From contig CAJTOV010000011.1 of assembly GCA_910577765.1 (NCBI GenBank), positions 22,336 through 49,483 on the forward strand: a DNA stretch of 27,148 nt. The letters are read 5' to 3'. This document shows positions 23,283 through 27,148 of the stretch, one piece after another (within the stretch, counting starts at the first letter, position 1; every line of letters begins with the position of its first letter). The notes beneath the pieces were generated by a model. That model worked only from the letters and a program-made list of their open reading frames with translations, was not told where the DNA came from and ran no database searches. The position numbers and the translations under genes are program-made. Source of the DNA: an uncultured Lachnospiraceae bacterium. Lineage in GTDB: Bacteria > Bacillota > Clostridia > Lachnospirales > Lachnospiraceae.

Positions 23283-23396
23283 CGAGGAAAACCGGACAAA
23301 ACCACACGTCAAGCTCGCTTGTAAGTCTGGTTTTATCCGGTTTTCCTCATCGGGCGGACGCCCGATGCTTCTTGTCCGGCACAGCCGGACAAGAAG
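23283..23396. repeat. Cluster of three consecutive hairpins upstream of the alcohol dehydrogenase gene
   Basis: The first stem has about 21-bp arms (23283-23303 with 23327-23348) with one mismatch and one bulge. The second is CATCGGGCG-GA-CGCCCGATG (23348-23367). The third is CTTCTTGTCCGGC with its perfect 13-bp complement around ACA (23368-23396). The block at 23341-23362 recurs at 27072-27093 with one difference in 22 bases. The genes on either side point away from it, so it is not a terminator. It looks like a mobile-type or REP-like composite palindrome. Confidence 0.6.
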
Positions 23397-23451
23397 ATAG
23401 CCCGGAATCCCACAGGATAACCCAACCATAAAAGAAAAGGACTCAACCACT

Positions 23452-24651
23452 ATGAATCCCATAAACACCTTCTGCTGCCGCACCTTCCAGACTGCCTTCC
23501 AGGCGGCCCTGCCCTTCCTTCCTTACCGGAAGCCCCAGAAAATCTCCAGCGTGAAAAAGCTTCCGGACATTCTGTCAGCCCACGGCTGCGGCCATGTGCT
23601 CATTGTCACGGACCGGCTCATCACCGGACTGGGGCTGACCCGGTCTCTGGAACAGGCCCTGCGGGACCACAAAATCGCCTATACCCTCTATGACCGCACC
23701 GTGGCCAATCCCACCACAGCCAATGTGGAGGAAGCCCGGACCCTTTTCCTGCAAAAGGACTGCGACGCCATCATCGGCTTCGGCGGCGGCTCCAGCATGG
23801 ACTGCGCCAAGGCTGTGGGAGCCCGGATCGCCCAGCCCCGCAAATCCCTGGCCAGGATGAAGGGCATTCTGCGGGTCCACCGCCGCCTGCCTCTTTTGAT
23901 CGCGGTTCCCACCACAGCCGGAACCGGCAGTGAGACCACCCTGGCCTCGGTGATCACCGATTCCCGGACCCGCCGCAAATACGCCATCAGTGATTTTCCC
24001 CTGATTCCCCGGTATGCGGTACTGGACCCCCGGCTGACCGTCAGCCTGCCGCCTTTCATCACCGCCACCACCGGACTGGATGCCCTGACCCATGCGGTGG
24101 AAGCCTATATTGGCCGGTCCACCACCCGGGATACCCGCAGGGCAGCCCTGACCGCGGTCCGGCTGATCTTCCAAAACCTGGACAGGGCCTATGCAAATGG
24201 CTCCGACTTAAAGGCCCGCCGCGGCATGCTGGCGGCCTCCTTCCATGCCGGATATGCCTTCAGCAAATCCTACGTAGGCTATATCCATGCAGTGGCCCAC
24301 TCCCTGGGCGGGGAGTACGGAACTCCCCACGGCCTTGCCAATGCCATCCTGCTTCCCCATTTTCTGGACGCTTATGGGCCTGCCATCTACCGGAAGCTTC
24401 ATTACCTGGCAGTGGCCGCAGGGGTTGCGGACCTGGACACCCCCGACGAGACGGCGGCCAGGGCCTTCGTCCAGGCCATCCGGGACATGGAGCGCCGCTT
24501 CCGTCTTCCCAAGACCCTGCCGGAAATCTGTCTGGCGGATATCCCGAAGCTGGCCCGGTATGCGGACCATGAAGCCAATCCCCTGTATCCGGTTCCGGTG
24601 CTGATGAATGCCCGGGAGCTGGAGGCATTTTATCACAAGGTGGCCCAGTGA
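23452..24651 (+). CDS. Iron-containing alcohol dehydrogenase
   Basis: A 399-residue cytosolic NAD(P)-dependent alcohol dehydrogenase (group III). The NAD-binding motif is GGGSSMDCAK (111-120), followed by AVPTTAGTGSETT. The expected metal ligands are Asp210 and His214 (GLDALTHAVEAY), His279 (GYIHAVAHSLGG) and His293 (GTPHGLANA). AAAGGA precedes the start by about ten bases. It carries a short N-terminal extension rich in Cys and Phe (NTFCCRTFQTAF). The aldehyde dehydrogenase gene follows 133 bases downstream with no terminator between, so the two likely work on the same alcohol/aldehyde/acid series. The gap holds nothing else. Substrate not readable from sequence. Confidence 0.92.
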   Translation: MNPINTFCCRTFQTAFQAALPFLPYRKPQKISSVKKLPDILSAHGCGHVLIVTDRLITGLGLTRSLEQALRDHKIAYTLYDRTVANPTTANVEEARTLFLQKDCDAIIGFGGGSSMDCAKAVGARIAQPRKSLARMKGILRVHRRLPLLIAVPTTAGTGSETTLASVITDSRTRRKYAISDFPLIPRYAVLDPRLTVSLPPFITATTGLDALTHAVEAYIGRSTTRDTRRAALTAVRLIFQNLDRAYANGSDLKARRGMLAASFHAGYAFSKSYVGYIHAVAHSLGGEYGTPHGLANAILLPHFLDAYGPAIYRKLHYLAVAAGVADLDTPDETAARAFVQAIRDMERRFRLPKTLPEICLADIPKLARYADHEANPLYPVPVLMNARELEAFYHKVAQ

Positions 24652-24784
24652 TACCCTCAGCGGACAACGCAACCCTTGTGACCGGCAGGGACACGCTCCA
24701 GGACCGGCATATCCGGCCCCTGCACCAGGACCCTGGGCCGTGCCCTTTCACGGTAAAAAACTTAAGGAAAGTTGGAGAAGAATT

Positions 24785-26164
24785 ATGACGGAACAACAGA
24801 TTCAGACCATTGTCAATACCCAGCGCAGATACTTCCGGGCCGGCGCCACCCTGCCGGTCTGCGCCCGGATGCAGGCCCTGGCAAGGCTGAAGAAATGCAT
24901 TCTGGCCCATGAGCAGGAGATAAGCGCAGCCCTGCAGGCAGACCTGGGCAAAAGCAGCTTTGAAAGCTACATGTGCGAGACCGGACTGGTGCTCAGTGAG
25001 ATCACTTATATGCTGCGGCACGTCCGCACCTTGGCCCGGGAAAAGACCGTGGCCACTCCCCTGGCCCAGTTCCATTCCAGAAGCTATAAAAAGCCCTCCC
25101 CTTACGGCGTAGTGCTGATCATGAGCCCCTGGAACTACCCCTTCCTGCTGACCATGGACCCTCTGGTGGATGCCATTGCCGCCGGAAACACGGTGGTCCT
25201 AAAGCCCAGCGCCTACTCTCCCCACACCAGCAGGCTTATTGCCCGGATTGTGGAACAATGCTTTTCCCCGGAGCTGGTCGCCGTGGTCACCGGCGGCCGG
25301 GAGGAAAATACCTGTCTGCTGCGGCAGCGGTTTGACTACCTGTTCTTCACCGGAAGCCAGAGTGTAGGCAGGGAGGTCATGAAACAGGCGGCGGCCCACT
25401 TAACCCCGGTGACCCTGGAGCTGGGAGGCAAAAGCCCCTGCATCGTGGACAGGACGGCCAGCCTGAAGCTGGCTGCCCGCCGCATCGTGTTCGGCAAATT
25501 CTTAAACTGCGGGCAGACCTGCGTGGCTCCTGATTATATCTACTGTGACGAGACAATCAGGGACCGGCTGGTAACGGAAATCAGGCGGGAGATCACCCGC
25601 CAGCTTGGCCGGAATCCCCTTGCCCGGAAGGATTATGGGAAGATTATCAATGAGAAGCATTTCCACCGGCTGCTGAACCTGATCGACTACGATAAGGTAA
25701 CCCTGGGCGGAACGGCGGACATCGCGGGACAGCGGATTGCCCCTACCCTCATGGAGGATGTGACCTTCTCCGACAAGGTCATGCAGGAGGAAATCTTCGG
25801 ACCGGTGCTGCCGGTGCTGACCTTCCGTTCCCTGGGGGAAGCGGTCCGGACCATCAACTCCAGGCCCAGTCCCCTGGCCCTCTATCTGTTCACCCGGGAC
25901 CGGACGGCTGCCCGGAAGGTCATGGCCCGGTGCGGCTTCGGCGGCGGCTGTATCAATGACACGGTGATCCACCTGGCCACCAGCCACATGGGCTTCGGCG
26001 GCTTCGGGGAAAGCGGCATGGGGACTTACCACGGGAAAGACGGCTTTGACACCTTCTCCCATTATAAAAGCATTGTGGATAAGAAGCTCTGGCTGGATCT
26101 GCCTATGCGGTATCAGCCCTACAGGAAGATATATGATAAGCTGATTCATCTGTTTTTGCAGTAG
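24785..26164 (+). CDS. Aldehyde dehydrogenase (class 3-like)
   Basis: A 459-residue NAD(P)-dependent aldehyde dehydrogenase. The start at 24785 (MTEQQIQTIVNTQRRYFRAG) is chosen from the family N-terminus and GGAGAAG just upstream; the open frame before it overlaps the dehydrogenase gene and has no family sequence. Active-site residues are Asn117 (SPWNYP), Glu212 (TLELGGKSP) and the nucleophile Cys246 (NCGQTCVAPDY). The cofactor glycine motif is FFTGSQSVGREV. The end block GFGGFGESGMGTYHGKDGFDTFSHYKS and a hydrophobic tail (YDKLIHLFLQ) resemble membrane-associated class 3 enzymes such as YwdH. It is paired with the upstream alcohol dehydrogenase. It ends 12 bases from the convergent regulator gene. 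Confidence 0.93.
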   Translation: MTEQQIQTIVNTQRRYFRAGATLPVCARMQALARLKKCILAHEQEISAALQADLGKSSFESYMCETGLVLSEITYMLRHVRTLAREKTVATPLAQFHSRSYKKPSPYGVVLIMSPWNYPFLLTMDPLVDAIAAGNTVVLKPSAYSPHTSRLIARIVEQCFSPELVAVVTGGREENTCLLRQRFDYLFFTGSQSVGREVMKQAAAHLTPVTLELGGKSPCIVDRTASLKLAARRIVFGKFLNCGQTCVAPDYIYCDETIRDRLVTEIRREITRQLGRNPLARKDYGKIINEKHFHRLLNLIDYDKVTLGGTADIAGQRIAPTLMEDVTFSDKVMQEEIFGPVLPVLTFRSLGEAVRTINSRPSPLALYLFTRDRTAARKVMARCGFGGGCINDTVIHLATSHMGFGGFGESGMGTYHGKDGFDTFSHYKSIVDKKLWLDLPMRYQPYRKIYDKLIHLFLQ

Positions 26165-26176
26165 AGCGTGTATTTT

Positions 26177-26842
26177 TCAGTCCAGCCGGTTCTTCACCGT
26201 GAAGACAGCCAGCTGGGTCCGGTCTTTCAGTCCCAGCTTTTCCAGCAGCCGGGAAATATTGTTGCGGACGGTTCCTTCCGCCAGGAAAAGCTGGGCCGCA
26301 ATCTCCTTATTGTCCATGCCGCGGGCCACGCAGCGCATAATGTCCCGCTCCCGGTCCGTGATTCTGGAAGATAAATCCGTGGCTGCGCCGGCTTCCCGGC
26401 CGGCTTCCCGGTCCGGGGAGCCGGTCCGGCTCATCTGCCGCCGCATGCCTTCGAACACGCTGCCGCCGAAGACTCCCATTCCGGCACAGACGGCCTTTAC
26501 GGACTGGATCACCTTCTCGTCTTCCATCTCTTTGAGAATATAGCCGTCGGCTCCGCTTGACAAGGCGGCCTCCACGGTCTCGTCGTCGTCAAAAGTGGTC
26601 AGCACCAGTACCCGGATCCGGGGAAACTGCTGCTTGATCTGCCGGATGCCCCAGCTTCCGTCGTACTCCGGCATGCGCATATCCATCAGGACTACATCCG
26701 GCTGGTGTTTCTCGCACAGCTCCAGGGCTTCCCGGCCATTGGCGGCCAGGCCTGCCACCTGAATCTCCGGGTCCCGGACCAGAATGGCGGCAAGCCCCTG
26801 GCGGAGAATCTGGATGTCGTCGGCAATCAGTACTTTGATCAT
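26177..26842 (-). CDS. NarL/LuxR-type response regulator
   Basis: A 221-residue transcription factor. The start at 26842 (MIKVLIADDIQILRQGL) has AGGAG eight bases upstream. The receiver domain has Asp8-Asp9, phospho-acceptor Asp54 (VLMDMRMP), VLVLTTFDD and YILKE. A short linker rich in Arg, Gly and Ala (SRTGSPDREAGREAGAATDL) is followed by the LuxR helix-turn-helix (ITDRERDIMRCVARGMDNKE, then GTVRNNISRLLEKLGLKDRT). No histidine kinase gene is adjacent on either side within the window. The gene stands alone behind a short leader with a terminator. Its partner must lie elsewhere. The neighbouring ADH/ALDH pair is a possible but unproven target. Confidence 0.92.
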   Translation of the reverse strand: MIKVLIADDIQILRQGLAAILVRDPEIQVAGLAANGREALELCEKHQPDVVLMDMRMPEYDGSWGIRQIKQQFPRIRVLVLTTFDDDETVEAALSSGADGYILKEMEDEKVIQSVKAVCAGMGVFGGSVFEGMRRQMSRTGSPDREAGREAGAATDLSSRITDRERDIMRCVARGMDNKEIAAQLFLAEGTVRNNISRLLEKLGLKDRTQLAVFTVKNRLD

Positions 26843-26853
26843 GTTTTTCACTC

Positions 26854-26904
26854 CTAATGGGCTTTGAAAAAGCATTCTTTAATAAAACACAGCTTTGGTT
26901 CCAT
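26854..26904 (-). CDS. Possible 16-aa leader peptide coupled to the response regulator
   Basis: MEPKLCFIKECFFKAH is preceded by GGGGAG four bases upstream. Its TAG stop overlaps the AGGAG ribosome site of the regulator gene, a layout that suits translational coupling. It is very short, so coding is uncertain. Confidence 0.3.
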   Translation of the reverse strand: MEPKLCFIKECFFKAH

Positions 26905-26922
26905 ACTTCTCCCCTCAAACGT

Positions 26923-26948
26923 AAAAAAGGGAACCATCCGTTCCCTTT
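26923..26948 (-). terminator. Intrinsic terminator upstream of the response regulator
   Basis: AAAGGGAAC (26926-26934) and GTTCCCTTT (26940-26948) form a 9-bp stem with a 5-base loop. On the minus strand the stem runs into TTTTTT. It stops transcripts coming from the promoter at 27054-27026, or from beyond the window, before the regulator gene. Confidence 0.7.
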
Positions 26949-27025
26949 AACTACAATATCTTCAGTTTTTATTATGCCAGGCACTTCTGACAAACGCCTC
27001 AAAAGAAACTTCTGCTTCTGTCTTT

Positions 27026-27054
27026 ATAATAAATGCTGCCATTAGAAATGTCAA
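27026..27054 (-). promoter_or_regulatory. Strong sigma-A promoter upstream of the response regulator
   Basis: On the minus strand a perfect TTGACA (27054-27049), exactly 17 bases, then TATTAT (27031-27026). The expected transcript start is near 27019, about 70 bases before the terminator stem begins. Confidence 0.75.
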
Positions 27055-27071
27055 TACATTTGAGACTTAAA

Positions 27072-27093
27072 TTTTCCACATCGGGCGGACGCC
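27072..27093. repeat. Partial copy of the 23341-23362 repeat block
   Basis: Twenty-one of 22 bases match 23341-23362, including CATCGGGCGGACGCC in full. Here the right arm of the palindrome is lost and the second repeat begins within a few bases. Confidence 0.65.
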
Positions 27094-27095
27094 GT

Positions 27096-27126
27096 GTAAC
27101 AGTTCAGATACCCCTTGAACTGTTAC
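27096..27126. repeat. Intergenic palindromic repeat, copy 2 (perfect stem)
   Basis: GTAACAGTTCA (27096-27106) and TGAACTGTTAC (27116-27126) are perfect complements around a 9-base loop. The degenerate relative at 10107-10137 is in the opposite orientation. The window end (27127-27148) holds nothing identifiable. Confidence 0.65.
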
Positions 27127-27148
27127 GGCATACGGCCATTTAGAATCG

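Noticed and set aside
23283..23396. CRISPR array
   Set aside because: The repeats are adjacent palindromes without regular spacers, and no cas genes are present.
23274..23483. Minus-strand open frame across the three-hairpin block
   Set aside because: It is made of palindromic repeat sequence and overlaps the alcohol dehydrogenase start.
26961..27041. Minus-strand 26-codon open frame starting MAAFIIKTEAEVSF
   Set aside because: Its start lies within the spacer of the strong promoter at 27054-27026, so the transcript would begin inside it, and it has no ribosome site.

Overview
The window looks like a chromosomal segment of a spore-forming, fairly GC-rich member of the Clostridia, most likely Lachnospiraceae of the Enterocloster/[Clostridium] type. 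This rests on the protein content (SPOCS/LysM spore-type protein, YesM/YesN two-component pair, AAA_14/DUF4143 ATPase, ChW-like cell-wall repeats), strong AGGAGG Shine-Dalgarno sites and sigma-A type promoters. No tRNA, rRNA, CRISPR array, prophage or intact insertion sequence is visible. The genus is an inference.

Layout. 1-4019: a secreted L,D-transpeptidase (+) closed by two hairpin terminators, facing a minus-strand glycosyltransferase made of two fused GT2 domains. 4057-7308: a LysR regulator divergent from a two-gene unit, a DUF6282 metal-hydrolase-like protein and a MatC/SLC13-type permease. The shared intergenic region holds two clean dyads, one of T-N11-A form. 7309-10080: a strong hairpin, a 48-residue small protein with its own promoter, a GT8 glycosyltransferase, and a UDP-galactopyranose mutase fused in frame behind a GIY-YIG domain. 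10107-11509: an intergenic palindromic repeat, then an AAA_14/DUF4143 ATPase behind a long inverted repeat.

11460-20845 is the metabolic core, all on the minus strand. Transcription probably starts near 20810 and passes through a structured leader of about 420 nt. It then reads an FAD/NAD(P) oxidoreductase, a four-cluster ferredoxin, a molybdopterin oxidoreductase and an NhaC-type antiporter, and ends at a terminator. After that come a DMT exporter, the decayed remnant of a second nhaC (only its two ends survive, out of frame), and a YesM/YesN-like kinase-regulator pair. The first four genes read as an uptake-plus-redox module: NAD(P)H, then FAD protein, ferredoxin and Mo enzyme, with substrate or ion exchange by NhaC. 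The substrate cannot be read from sequence.

20950-23124: a SPOCS-LysM protein and a PrcB-like lipoprotein. 23149-23451: a divergent intergenic region with a cluster of three hairpins. 23452-26164: an iron-dependent alcohol dehydrogenase and an aldehyde dehydrogenase. 26177-27148: a NarL-type response regulator without a kinase in view. A consensus promoter and an intrinsic terminator about 100 nt apart lie upstream of it, followed by two repeats with relatives elsewhere in the window.

The points most worth following up are the structured leader of the Mo operon, the GIY-YIG/Glf fusion and the parallel GT2-GT2 fusion (both keep an internal ribosome site), the nhaC remnant, the ATPase inverted repeat, and the short promoter-terminator unit at the right end.
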